A stretch of 64,000 bases of DNA from Caballeronia sp. dw_276 (lineage in GTDB: Bacteria > Pseudomonadota > Gammaproteobacteria > Burkholderiales > Burkholderiaceae): assembly GCF_018449635.1 (NCBI RefSeq), contig NZ_JAAVUV010000002.1, positions 372,001 to 436,000 on the forward strand, given 5' to 3'. Each line of letters begins with the position of its first letter. Position 1 is the stretch's first letter. Made by a program: the position numbers and the translations under genes. Shown here in pieces: positions 1-8,980 of the stretch. A model generated the notes under the pieces. That model did no database searches. It saw only the letters and a list, made by a program, of their open reading frames with translations, and was not told the DNA's origin.

Positions 1-182
1 TGCCGCGAAAGCCGCCGCCATCCGTCGATACGATCACATGTTCAAGGGCGCAAAACTAACTCTGGACCGCCGAGCCAATCGCATTTCGCCGCCAAAATGC
101 CGGCGCGTATGACATCCCGGCACTTACGCTACGTGCCGATATCGCGCCGGACCAAGTCGGCTTTGGCGTGCATACCGAGTAA
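1..182. other. Window edge, no gene seen
   Basis: Nothing convincing is coded between the left edge and the end of the DUF72 gene. Short reading frames here are not supported by composition or by a recognisable protein. It could hold the end of a gene lying outside the window or a terminator, but I see no clear hairpin. Confidence 0.4.
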
Positions 183-1088
183 TCACGCCTGATCCAGAAA
201 CCCCATCAGTTTCAACGCATTCCTCTGACCCTGGTCTTCGTAGTTGGTGTTGAAGACCACGTGGGTCATATCGACGGCTTTCGAGATTTCGATGATCTGG
301 CTGGCGATGGGATCGAGTTCGTCGTCGTTGTACTCGTAGTTGAATCTCGACGACGACGCCACCGCGCCCTTGATATTCCACGTCTCGTGATTGCGCCCGT
401 GCAGACGGATCAGCGCCAGCCCGGGATGCGTGGTCTCCCAAATGGCCGGAATGCTGTTGCTCGATCCTTGCGGTTCGTCGACCACCACGTTTACCAGCCC
501 GCGCTCGCGTTCCATGGCGAGCGTGGATTCGCGGCGCTTTTCATCGAACCACGTCTGGTTGCGAAATTCGACCGCCATGGTGTAGCCGTCCATGGCGCTC
601 ATGACGTCCGCGCAGTGCTCGACATGGCGGATCCCGTGCGGATTGCAGATCACCCACGGCGCAAACTGGAAATGCACCGCACCGAGCTTGCCGGAAACAC
701 GCAATGGCTCGATGGCTTCGAAATACCGGCACCACAATTCCCGCTGCAATTCCCCCGATAAATCCTTGTAGTACAGGCTCGTCTTGCCGTTTTGCGGCAA
801 GTGCGGCTGCATGTCCGCCGGAAACATGTCGCGCGCGGTCTGGTGCCCTGTGAACAAGCGGAACGCCTTGATATTGAACACGAATCCAGGCGGCGTTCGC
901 TCCGCCCAGAGCACGGAATTTGCCGCATTCGGCATGGCGTAATAGCTCGAATCCACTTCCACGATAGGAAAAACGGACGCGTAATGCCGCAAGCGCGCCT
1001 CCGCGCTGGAGCACCCCGGCGGATAAAAACGCTTGCACTTGATGAGCGTGGGATCTGTCCACGAAGCCGTCCCGACCAGAATGCTCAC
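183..1088 (-). CDS. DUF72 domain-containing protein
   Basis: A 301-residue protein that matches the DUF72 (YecE-like) family along its length. It opens with the hydrophobic SILVGTASWTDPTLI strand of this TIM-barrel-like fold and keeps family features such as KCKRFYPPG near residue 20 and VEVDSSYYAMP near residue 45. The biochemical role of DUF72 proteins is not established. It is divergent from the imuA operon with about 115 bp between starts. The LexA box lies in this interval but much closer to imuA (12 bp from its start versus 89 bp), so SOS control of this gene is possible but not shown. DUF72 genes next to SOS or repair genes are fairly common, and a link to nucleic acid metabolism is only an inference. 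Confidence 0.85.
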   Translation of the reverse strand: MSILVGTASWTDPTLIKCKRFYPPGCSSAEARLRHYASVFPIVEVDSSYYAMPNAANSVLWAERTPPGFVFNIKAFRLFTGHQTARDMFPADMQPHLPQNGKTSLYYKDLSGELQRELWCRYFEAIEPLRVSGKLGAVHFQFAPWVICNPHGIRHVEHCADVMSAMDGYTMAVEFRNQTWFDEKRRESTLAMERERGLVNVVVDEPQGSSNSIPAIWETTHPGLALIRLHGRNHETWNIKGAVASSSRFNYEYNDDELDPIASQIIEISKAVDMTHVVFNTNYEDQGQRNALKLMGFLDQA

Positions 1089-1176
1089 CGCATCTACTCC
1101 CCACGTTTGTTGGCGATGATTTCCTGCCCGCGTTTAAAAAGGGGCAGTTCCCGTTGAATCAAATTCAAGTAAAGTA

Positions 1177-1192
1177 CTGTACATCCATACAG
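1177..1192 (+). promoter_or_regulatory. LexA (SOS) box upstream of imuA
   Basis: The sequence CTGTACATCCATACAG is an exact match to the CTGT-N8-ACAG form of the proteobacterial LexA operator. It ends 11 bp before the imuA ATG, so bound LexA would block the promoter or early transcription. Control of imuA-imuB-dnaE2 by LexA is known in other proteobacteria, which supports the call. Confidence 0.9.
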
Positions 1193-1203
1193 TTAAATTT
1201 GCC

Positions 1204-1911
1204 ATGTCAGCCCTGCCCAAAAATGTCGAAGAGATTCACCCCGCCCTGTGGCGCGGGTCGCAGCTCGCACGCTTGCACGGGCAGACGGTCGACACGGGCT
1301 ATGCCGTGCTCTCCGCCGAGTTGCCGGGCGGCGGCTGGCCAGTGGGAACGCTGATCGAGTTGCTGGTACAGCAACCGGGCGTGGGCGAAGTGCGACTGCT
1401 GCGACCGGCGCTCGCCGCCGTGAGCAAACGTCCCATCGCGCTCGTGCAGCCGCCTCATATCCCGAACTCCCTTGCATTCGCCTATCTGGGCGTGCCCCTG
1501 GACAAACTGCTGCAGTTGCGCGCGGCAAAAATGGCCGATGCCCTCTGGTCGGCCGAGCAAATTCTCAAGACCGGCAGCTGTGGCGCGCTCGTTTTCTGGC
1601 AGCAACATATACGCCCCGAGTCGCTGCGGCGCCTGCATCTGGCCGCGCAATCGTCTGAAACACTGTTCCTGGTGGTGCGCCCGCTCGCCTGCGCACCGGA
1701 TTCGTCGCCGGCTACGTTGCGGCTGGCGGTGCGTCCGGCGGGCAGCGGCATTGTTGTCGATGTCATCAAGCGCAAAGGCCCGATCCGTGCCGAAAGACTG
1801 TCCGTCACCCTGCAACCTTCTCCCATTTTGCTGAGCCCTCATGCCCGTGTACGTCGGCATTCATCTACCGCGGTTGTCGCTGGAAGTGTTCCGTCCACGC
1901 TGGTCGCTTAG
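1204..1911 (+). CDS. imuA: ImuA, translesion synthesis accessory protein
   Basis: First gene of the SOS mutagenesis operon, 235 residues. ImuA is a RecA/SulA-like protein that works with ImuB and DnaE2 in error-prone bypass of DNA lesions. The N-terminal part (IHPALWRGSQLA, then ELPGGGWPVGTLIELL) is the characteristic ImuA start, corresponding to the RecA core around the Walker A region. The family is usually 220-260 residues, so the gene is complete. The 3' end overlaps imuB by about 70 bp in another frame, which implies translational coupling. A perfect LexA box lies just upstream. Confidence 0.9.
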   Translation: MSALPKNVEEIHPALWRGSQLARLHGQTVDTGYAVLSAELPGGGWPVGTLIELLVQQPGVGEVRLLRPALAAVSKRPIALVQPPHIPNSLAFAYLGVPLDKLLQLRAAKMADALWSAEQILKTGSCGALVFWQQHIRPESLRRLHLAAQSSETLFLVVRPLACAPDSSPATLRLAVRPAGSGIVVDVIKRKGPIRAERLSVTLQPSPILLSPHARVRRHSSTAVVAGSVPSTLVA

Positions 1912-3331
1912 GCCAGAACACGGCTGCGTCGTCCTCGACCACGACAAGGTCCTGATCGTGGACCCGGGCGCGCGCGAGGCCGGCGTGTGCGTGGGCATGA
2001 AGCGCGGCGGCGTGCTGACTTTATCGCCCGACACGCTCATGTTCGAGCGCGACCTGGTCAAGGAACAGGACGTGATGCGCGAGGCCGCTTTTTCGCTGAT
2101 GAAATTCTCGCCCATGGTCGCGTTGTGCGACGAGGAAACCATCGTTATGGATGTGACGGCGAGCTTGCGGCTGTTTGGCGGTATCGTGAAGTTGTGTCAG
2201 CAGATGCGGAATATCGTCGATGCAATCGGCCTCACCGCGCGCGTGAGTACATCGCCTACGGGTCAGGGCGCGTGGCTGCTTGCCAAAGCTGCAGGCCGCG
2301 CCCATGTCAGACGGCGCGTGCTGAAAATGGCGTCGCTCGAACGCAAGCTCGGCACGCTGCCGTTTCAATCCGTGCAGGAAGTGCGCGCGTTCGCGGACTG
2401 GTTCGCGGGACTCGGCTGCAAGACCTTGAACGATATCCGGCGTCTGCCGCGCGCGGGCCTGAAAAAGCGCTGCGGCGTCGCACTGCTCGATTCATTGGAT
2501 CGCGCGTACGGCATCGCGCCCGAACTGTACGAATGGCTCGCCGTGCCGCCGGCGTTCAGCGCGCGTATCGAATTGCCGGATCGCATCGAAAATGCGGAAG
2601 CCATGCTGTTTTCCGCGCGCCGGCTGATCGTGCAAATGTGCGGCTGGCTGAGCACGCAGCAACTCGCGCTTACCCACGCCACGCTCACGCTGGAGCATGA
2701 GCGCGGGCGCAGCGCCATCGACCCGACCGTTATCCAGATCGCGCTCGCCGAACCGACCTGGCACGAACATCATCTCGTGCGCCTTTTCAAGGAGCGGCTC
2801 GGGCGCACGGAACTCGTGGCGGCGGTCATCGCCATGCGGCTCGCCGCTGCAAAAATCCAGGCAGCCGAACCGCCAACCGAAACGCTTTTCCCCGAACCCG
2901 GCGGCTCGCCCGAAGACCACAACCGGCTGCTGGAATTGCTGGTTGCGCGGCTTGGGCCTGAGAATGTGTTGCGGGCGGCGCCGTCGTCGGATCATCGGCC
3001 GGAATGTGCGAACCGCTGGATTTCCGTCACCGATACTTCTCTTCCCGCCAAGCCCGAAGGCATGCCGTCGGATTTGCCGCGTCCCGCATGGCTGCTGGAA
3101 AAGCCGCTGCAACTGATGATGAAAAACCATCGGCCGTTTTATGGCTCGCCGCTGAAAACGGTGTCGCCGGCGGAACGCATAGAAGCCGGATGGTTCGATA
3201 ACAACCTGACCAGCCGCGATTATTTCGTCGCACAGGCGAACGATCAAAGCTGCTACTGGATTTACAGAGAGCGGCCGGGCAGCGCGGAGGCCGACGACCC
3301 ACGCTGGTTTCTCCACGGCCTCTTTGGATGA
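1841..3331 (+). CDS. imuB: ImuB, Y-family polymerase-like protein lacking catalytic residues
   Basis: A 496-residue Y-family DNA polymerase homologue that acts as the hub of the ImuA-ImuB-DnaE2 mutasome and contacts the beta clamp. It begins YVGIHLPRLSLEV, where active DinB-type enzymes have a catalytic Asp. Here the position is His or Leu. The second acidic site (SxDE in DinB) is also not recognisable in ETIVMDVTASLRLFGG. This fits the known non-catalytic nature of ImuB. The palm-finger core fills about residues 1-350, followed by the ImuB-specific C-terminal region. It overlaps imuA and ends 6 bp before dnaE2. Confidence 0.92.
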   Translation: MPVYVGIHLPRLSLEVFRPRWSLRPEHGCVVLDHDKVLIVDPGAREAGVCVGMKRGGVLTLSPDTLMFERDLVKEQDVMREAAFSLMKFSPMVALCDEETIVMDVTASLRLFGGIVKLCQQMRNIVDAIGLTARVSTSPTGQGAWLLAKAAGRAHVRRRVLKMASLERKLGTLPFQSVQEVRAFADWFAGLGCKTLNDIRRLPRAGLKKRCGVALLDSLDRAYGIAPELYEWLAVPPAFSARIELPDRIENAEAMLFSARRLIVQMCGWLSTQQLALTHATLTLEHERGRSAIDPTVIQIALAEPTWHEHHLVRLFKERLGRTELVAAVIAMRLAAAKIQAAEPPTETLFPEPGGSPEDHNRLLELLVARLGPENVLRAAPSSDHRPECANRWISVTDTSLPAKPEGMPSDLPRPAWLLEKPLQLMMKNHRPFYGSPLKTVSPAERIEAGWFDNNLTSRDYFVAQANDQSCYWIYRERPGSAEADDPRWFLHGLFG

Positions 3332-3337
3332 TGCGCC

Positions 3338-6300
3338 GTGGATACGACCTTCTCCACGCTGCCCGCGTATGCGGAGCTATTTGCGTTTTCCAATTTCACT
3401 TTTCTTCACGGTGCGTCGCGTGGAGAAGAACTGGTCACGCGCGCCAAGCAACTGGGTTATGCCGGGATTGCGATCACCGACGAATGCTCGCTCGCGGGCG
3501 TCGTGCGCGCGCATGTGGAGGCGAAGAACCTCGACTTTCCGCTCGTGATCGGCTCGTACTTCAGGCTCGTCAACGCGGACCGGTCGCCGGCGTTCGGAAT
3601 TATCTTGCTGGCGCAGAACCGCGAGGGTTATGGCAACTTGTCGGAGTTGATCACCATCGCGCGGATGCGTTCGAAGAAAGGCGAATACCTGATCACGCCG
3701 AACGATCTCGCGCGCCCCGATAAGGAATTCGCCCATCTGCGCGGCATGCCGGATTGCCTCGCGATCCTCGTGCCCGATTTCCCCGCGAAAGAAGCTGCGC
3801 TCGATGCCCAGGTCGAATGGCTCGACGCCACATTCCCGCAGCGTGCGTGGGTCGGTTTGACGCTGCATCAGCGTGCGCTCGACGATATCCATAGAGGCAC
3901 CGTCGAACACGTTGCATCGCTTTATAAAGTGCCCGTGGTCGCGACCGGCAACGTGGTGATGCATGTGCGCTCGCGCAAGCCTTTGCAGGACACCATGACG
4001 GCAATTCGCATCGGCAAGCCTGTGTCCGAATGCGGTTACGATCTCGCGCCGAACGCCGAGCAGCATTTGCGCTCAAGGCTGCGGCTGGCGAATCTTTATC
4101 CCGAGCAAACCTTGCGGGAAACGCTCACCGTGCTTTCGCGCTGCACGTTTTCACTCCAGGAACTCAAATATGAATACCCCGATGAACTCGTGCCAAAAGG
4201 CTATACATCGGCTTCATATTTAAGGCAGGAAACGTATATTGGCGCGCAACGCCGCTTTCCTTCGGGCGTTCCGCATGAGGTCCAGTCTCAGATAGAACAC
4301 GAACTCGACCTGATTGTCGAGCTGAAATACGAGCCGTACTTCCTCACCGTCTACGATCTCGTGCGCTTTGCGCGCAGTGAAAACATCCTGTGCCAGGGGC
4401 GTGGATCGGCGGCAAATTCTGCGGTCTGTTATTGCCTCGGCGTTACCGAAGTCGATCCGGCTAGCAGCAGCATGCTGTTCGAGCGCTTCATCAGCAAGGA
4501 GCGCGGTGAGCCGCCGGATATCGATGTCGATTTCGAGCATCAGCGGCGCGAGGAAGTGATCCAGTATATCTATCGGAAATACGGGCGGGACCGGACGGCG
4601 ATTGCAGCGGCGGTATCGACCTACCGGCCGCGCGGCGCGTTGCGTGAGACGGGCAAGGCGCTCGGCGTCGATCCGCAGATTGTGGATCGCGTCGCGAAGT
4701 CGCATCAGTGGTTCGATAACAGCCAGGACTTGTTGCAGCGCTTCACGGAGTCCGGGCTCGATCCGGAGAATCCGTTGATTCAGTCGTGGGCATCGCTCGC
4801 GGCGCAATTACTGAATTTCCCCCGGCATTTATCGCAGCATTCCGGCGGGTTTGTGATCAGCCGGGACAAACTCACGCGGCTCGTTCCTGTGGAAAACGCC
4901 GCGATGGTCGATCGCAGCGTCATTCAATGGGACAAGGACGATCTGGAAGCGCTCGGGCTTTTGAAAGTCGATGTACTCGCGCTCGGCATGTTGTCCGCAA
5001 TCCGGCGCACGCTCGATATCATTTCGGAAAGGCGCGGCGAGCACTTCGAGATGCAGGACATTCCGCGTGAAGATGAAGCGACCTACGACATGATCTCGCG
5101 GGCGGACACCGTCGGCGTATTCCAGATCGAATCGCGCGCGCAGATGTCAATGTTGCCTCGACTAAAGCCGAGGCAATTCTATGACCTCGTGATCGAGGTT
5201 GCGATCGTGCGTCCGGGTCCGATTCAGGGCGGTGCGGTGCATCCGTATTTACGCCGGCGTCAGGGGTTGGAGCCGGTCAATTATCCCAGCGAAGGTTTGA
5301 AAGTCGCGCTCGAAAGAACCCTCGGCGTGCCGATCTTCCAGGAACAGGTCATGCAGATCGCGATGATCGCCGCCGGTTTCACAGCCGGTGAAGCCGATGC
5401 ATTGCGCCGCGCCATGGCCGCCTGGAAACGCAAAGGCGGTTTGGGGAAATATTACGACCGGATCGTAAACGGCATGACCGAGCGCGGTTATGAAAGGGCC
5501 TTTGCAGAAGGCATATTCGAGCAGATCAAGGGCTTCGGTGAGTACGGCTTTCCTGAAAGTCACGCGGCGAGTTTTGCGTTGCTCGTGTATGTCAGCAGTT
5601 GGTTGAAGTGTCATGAGCCCGCAGCATTTCTCGCCGCCATGCTCAATTCACAGCCGATGGGTTTCTATTCTCCATCGCAACTCGTGCAGGACGCGCGGCG
5701 TCATGGCGTTGCCGTGCTTCCCGTCGATGTAACCGTCAGCGGCTGGGACTCGGTGCTGGAGCGCGATGCTGCTGGTAATAAGACCGCGGTGCGGATGGGT
5801 TTATCGCTGCTGCGGGGAATGCGGGACGGTTCGGCCGAACGCATTGAAACGGCGCGGTCGGTGCGTCAGTTCGCAAGCGTCGGCGATCTTGCGCAACGGG
5901 CGCAGCTTGATCGGCACGATCTTCAGGTGCTTGCCGCGGCGAATGCGTTGACATCGCTGGCGGGAAACCGGCGGGAAGCGCTTTGGCAATCAGTTGCTGC
6001 CGTGCCTGACAAGGACATGCTGAACGACGCACGCGTGGAAGATGCAACGCCCATTCTCGGCGCGCCATCCGAAGCCGACGATATTGTCAGCGACTACAAG
6101 ACGGTGGGATTATCGCTTGGGCGCCATCCGCTTGAATTGCTGCGGGCGGAATTGCTTATGCATCGATTGATGCCGGCGGCGACGTTGCACAATTATCGCA
6201 ATGGCAAGCTCGCGCGAGGTTGCGGATTGGTGACCGTGCGGCAGCGGCCGGGGACCGCGAAGGGCGTGATGTTCGTCACGCTTGAGGACGAGACGGGGAA

Positions 6301-6487
6301 TGTGAATGTGATCGTGTGGCCGAGTCTGCTGGAAAGGCAGCGGCGTGAGGCGTTGGGCGCGACGCTGCTTGCGGTGTATGGAACATGGCAGTGTGAGGGC
6401 GAGGTGAAACATCTCGTGGCGCAGCGGCTGGTGGATATGTCGCATATGCTCGGCGGATTGACGAGCGTTAGCCGGGATTTTCATTGA
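3338..6487 (+). CDS. dnaE2: DnaE2, error-prone DNA polymerase III alpha-like subunit
   Basis: A 1049-residue C-family polymerase that performs error-prone lesion bypass after SOS induction. An N-terminal PHP domain (about 1-250) is followed by the Pol III alpha core. PPDIDVDF at residues 392-399 carries the catalytic Asp pair (D396, D398), and LCQGRGSAANSAVCY near 351-365 is a conserved core motif. A helix-hairpin-helix region and OB-fold segment (VMFVTLEDETGNVNVIVW) lie near the C-terminus. The length is normal for DnaE2 and shorter than the replicative DnaE. The start is a GTG placed 6 bp after the imuB stop; no in-frame ATG fits the family N-terminus. Confidence 0.95.
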   Translation: MDTTFSTLPAYAELFAFSNFTFLHGASRGEELVTRAKQLGYAGIAITDECSLAGVVRAHVEAKNLDFPLVIGSYFRLVNADRSPAFGIILLAQNREGYGNLSELITIARMRSKKGEYLITPNDLARPDKEFAHLRGMPDCLAILVPDFPAKEAALDAQVEWLDATFPQRAWVGLTLHQRALDDIHRGTVEHVASLYKVPVVATGNVVMHVRSRKPLQDTMTAIRIGKPVSECGYDLAPNAEQHLRSRLRLANLYPEQTLRETLTVLSRCTFSLQELKYEYPDELVPKGYTSASYLRQETYIGAQRRFPSGVPHEVQSQIEHELDLIVELKYEPYFLTVYDLVRFARSENILCQGRGSAANSAVCYCLGVTEVDPASSSMLFERFISKERGEPPDIDVDFEHQRREEVIQYIYRKYGRDRTAIAAAVSTYRPRGALRETGKALGVDPQIVDRVAKSHQWFDNSQDLLQRFTESGLDPENPLIQSWASLAAQLLNFPRHLSQHSGGFVISRDKLTRLVPVENAAMVDRSVIQWDKDDLEALGLLKVDVLALGMLSAIRRTLDIISERRGEHFEMQDIPREDEATYDMISRADTVGVFQIESRAQMSMLPRLKPRQFYDLVIEVAIVRPGPIQGGAVHPYLRRRQGLEPVNYPSEGLKVALERTLGVPIFQEQVMQIAMIAAGFTAGEADALRRAMAAWKRKGGLGKYYDRIVNGMTERGYERAFAEGIFEQIKGFGEYGFPESHAASFALLVYVSSWLKCHEPAAFLAAMLNSQPMGFYSPSQLVQDARRHGVAVLPVDVTVSGWDSVLERDAAGNKTAVRMGLSLLRGMRDGSAERIETARSVRQFASVGDLAQRAQLDRHDLQVLAAANALTSLAGNRREALWQSVAAVPDKDMLNDARVEDATPILGAPSEADDIVSDYKTVGLSLGRHPLELLRAELLMHRLMPAATLHNYRNGKLARGCGLVTVRQRPGTAKGVMFVTLEDETGNVNVIVWPSLLERQRREALGATLLAVYGTWQCEGEVKHLVAQRLVDMSHMLGGLTSVSRDFH

Positions 6488-6650
6488 GGGTGGATTTCAA
6501 AGCAGGTTTTTTCAGTATCGGATTCCTCTTATAGACGGTTAAATTCAACGCCCTATATTCGATGACCAGATCATAAGCAGCATCGATATGCAATAAGACT
6601 GCTCCGATCGTTGTCGCTTCGCCCGGATTTCTCGCTCGTGGCGATTTCAT
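6468..6650 (-). CDS. Possible small hypothetical ORF, antisense to the dnaE2 end
   Basis: A 60-residue reading frame running back into the last 20 bp of dnaE2. The peptide has a plausible amphipathic composition (GAVLLHIDAAYDLVIEYRAL) that does not look like a simple shadow, because most of it lies outside dnaE2. The surrounding DNA is AT-richer than its neighbours. No family is recognised and there is no clear ribosome binding site. It may be a remnant of a decayed gene. Confidence 0.25.
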   Translation of the reverse strand: MKSPRARNPGEATTIGAVLLHIDAAYDLVIEYRALNLTVYKRNPILKKPALKSTLNENPG

Positions 6651-6683
6651 CTATAGATCCGTATTCCTGAATAAAACCTGTCA

Positions 6684-7487
6684 ATGAAACTGTTATCCGG
6701 TTCAAGATTTAATCTCGGCGCTATCTCGATCACGATGGCGAGTTCAATAATGCTGGCAGCTTGTGGCGGTGGCGGTGGAACAGACACCAGCGCATCAACA
6801 ACGCCTAAACCCACGCCCGCGCCCACACCCGCCATTTCAGACAACGTCTTTTTCTCGATATCCCCGTCTGCCGGCGTCATCGCGACCATCAACAAAGCGG
6901 GTTATTTGCGTTCGTCGGACTCAAGCACCACCGGCCAACCACTAAACCTTGCACTCGGCAACACGCCAATGACAGGCACTGGTGCCTCCTCCACCGGGAA
7001 CGGCTGGTTGTCAGCTTCCGGGACATTTGTTCAAAGCACGGTTTCCTTGACTTTGAATTCCGATTCAACGACTTATACGCTGAAAGCCCAAAGCTCGAAC
7101 GGGCAAGTCACGAACTCCAAACTGCAACTTTCTACCTACGTTGTAACACCGACACTTGCCGCGCTCGCTGGCAATTTTGGCGTGAACCCTCAATATCTCG
7201 TGACGGTAAATGGCAATACATTCACCGGGCTATATGGTTACGAATGCAGTTGGAGCGGCACTTTGACCCCGAATGGAAAAACAATCGACGTCACCCACGT
7301 CACGTTCGAAAATACGCAAAACCCGACCGAACTCGCTTGTGCCCATACTGGAAAAGAGTTTACCGGAACGGCCTTTTTAGAAGGTCCGAGCGCTGCAAAT
7401 CCAAGAGGCGCACTTGTCATAAATATAGACGATGGTGGCTCTGGTATGCCGATAATGAGCAAGCTCTATTATTTCATCCGGCCGTAA
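6684..7487 (+). CDS. Putative lipoprotein of unknown function
   Basis: A 267-residue secreted lipoprotein. A signal peptide (about residues 1-27) ends in the lipobox LAAC followed by a Gly run. A Pro/Thr-rich linker (about 35-50) comes next, and then a Ser/Thr-rich region of probable beta structure. Two Cys in the C-terminal half (YECSW and ELACAHTG) could form a disulfide in the periplasm. The repeated glycine lipobox and Thr-Pro linker are typical of Burkholderia surface lipoproteins. No functional domain is recognised. The gene stands alone and converges on the amidohydrolase gene. Confidence 0.75.
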   Translation: MKLLSGSRFNLGAISITMASSIMLAACGGGGGTDTSASTTPKPTPAPTPAISDNVFFSISPSAGVIATINKAGYLRSSDSSTTGQPLNLALGNTPMTGTGASSTGNGWLSASGTFVQSTVSLTLNSDSTTYTLKAQSSNGQVTNSKLQLSTYVVTPTLAALAGNFGVNPQYLVTVNGNTFTGLYGYECSWSGTLTPNGKTIDVTHVTFENTQNPTELACAHTGKEFTGTAFLEGPSAANPRGALVINIDDGGSGMPIMSKLYYFIRP

Positions 7488-7501
7488 TCTCGCGAATAGA
7501 T

Positions 7502-7529
7502 GGAGACGTTCGTCCGGGGTGACGTCTCC
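7502..7529. terminator. Inverted repeat between convergent genes, possible bidirectional terminator
   Basis: GGAGACGT (7502-7509) and ACGTCTCC (7522-7529) form a perfect 8-bp stem with a 12-base loop. It lies between the ends of the lipoprotein gene and the amidohydrolase gene, which face each other. No strong T-run follows on either strand, so termination is inferred from position. Confidence 0.45.
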
Positions 7530-7545
7530 TACGCTGATTTAAGCG

Positions 7546-8970
7546 TTACCCCACCTCCGCCAGCATCTCCCTGACAGCGTCCATCGATTCGCGTCTCAAC
7601 GCCTGCAAATCGACGCCTTCAATGACATCCTCGCTGACGATTTTTTTACCCGCCGAAAACAGCGCCGCCAATGAAGGTCGTCCACCCGATGCAACCGGCC
7701 CTATCGCCGGATCGTGCAGGCCGAAGTAGCGTGGATCGTCCAGCCGATACACCGCCACATCCGCCGAAAAACCCACCGCTATCCGTCCCACCTCAGCCAA
7801 TCCCAAAACGTTCGCGCCACCGGCCGTGCCCCAGTGCACCACTTCATCGACGGTGGCAGCATCAGCGCCGCCTTCAAAACTGCCACCCCGATAAGCCGCC
7901 TGCGCCGCCATCCCGCGCCTGGCCCGTTGCGCGAGCCACGCCATGTGCACCTCAGAAATCATGTCTGCCGCTTCATTCGATGCCGCACCGTCCACGCCAA
8001 TGGACACTGGCACGCCCGCATCCGCCATCTCGCGAATCGGCGCGATGCCGCTGCCCAGGCGTCCGTTCGATTGCGGACAATGCGCGACGCCCGTGCGCGT
8101 TTGCGCGAGCATCGCAATTTCGTCGGCATCGAGCTTGACGAGATGCGCGTACCAAACATCGCTGCCAAGCCAGTCGTGCTCGCCGCAAAACGCGACCGGC
8201 GAACACGCGTGCATGGAATGCGCGCTATCCTGATACGACACGGTCTCCGACAAATGGCTATGCAAACGCAATCCAAGCCGGCGCGCGACGGCCGCCGTTT
8301 GCCGCATCTCGGCCGGTGAGATCGAATACAAAACCGTGGTCGGCGCCATCACCACGCGGCGCATCGCTCGTGGCGATGCATCGTGATAGGTGGCTGCGAG
8401 CCGCTCGATATCGGCGACGTAAGAATCGATGGACTCAGGCCGCAATGCGCTCGGCAACTCCGCTTCGAGTTGTCGCGTTTTTGTCGCGCCGCCTCGCAGC
8501 AACACGAAGCGCAGACCGAGTTTTTGAGCTTCATCGAAGAGAATGGCCGAGCTGTCGAACGGCATGCCCGGGTAATAAACGTAGTTGTGATCGGCGACAG
8601 TAGTACAGCCCGAGCGCATCAACTCGATCATCCCGATACGCGCCGCGAGCCGAAAGCGCTTTTCATCGAACGATGCACGAAAGCGATACGGCGTCGCCGC
8701 CAGCCACGGCGTCAGCGACGCGTTGAGCCCGGCTGTATCGCCCTTGAGCAACGACTGAAACAGATGATGATGCGTGTTCACCCACGCCGGGTACACGACG
8801 CAATCGGTGGCGTCGACCACGGTCTCGCCGGCATGCGGCGTAAGCGCGCCAATCGCCTGAATGATCTCGCCTTCTGTGCGGATATCGGGACCCGCCACAC
8901 GCGACGGATCATTGGGACCACCCGCGCCGCCGGTCATGATGGCCGCTGCATTTCGAATCAGAATACTCAT
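7546..8970 (-). CDS. Amidohydrolase, 8-oxoguanine deaminase / AtzC-TrzA-like
   Basis: A 474-residue metal-dependent deaminase of the amidohydrolase superfamily. Metal ligands are visible: HxH at H67 and H69 (NTHHHLF), the later LHSHLSE His, VAHCPQSN, and the Asp of GVDGAASNE. The combination AHCPQSN-RLGSGI and GVDGAASN is very like 8-oxoguanine deaminases and s-triazine hydrolases, so a purine-like or heteroaromatic amine is the expected substrate. It is last in a run of ABC transporter and Rieske oxygenase genes on the same strand and starts about 10 bp after the permease gene. The true substrate cannot be fixed from sequence alone. Confidence 0.85.
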   Translation of the reverse strand: MSILIRNAAAIMTGGAGGPNDPSRVAGPDIRTEGEIIQAIGALTPHAGETVVDATDCVVYPAWVNTHHHLFQSLLKGDTAGLNASLTPWLAATPYRFRASFDEKRFRLAARIGMIELMRSGCTTVADHNYVYYPGMPFDSSAILFDEAQKLGLRFVLLRGGATKTRQLEAELPSALRPESIDSYVADIERLAATYHDASPRAMRRVVMAPTTVLYSISPAEMRQTAAVARRLGLRLHSHLSETVSYQDSAHSMHACSPVAFCGEHDWLGSDVWYAHLVKLDADEIAMLAQTRTGVAHCPQSNGRLGSGIAPIREMADAGVPVSIGVDGAASNEAADMISEVHMAWLAQRARRGMAAQAAYRGGSFEGGADAATVDEVVHWGTAGGANVLGLAEVGRIAVGFSADVAVYRLDDPRYFGLHDPAIGPVASGGRPSLAALFSAGKKIVSEDVIEGVDLQALRRESMDAVREMLAEVG

Positions 8971-8980
8971 GTCATCGCGC

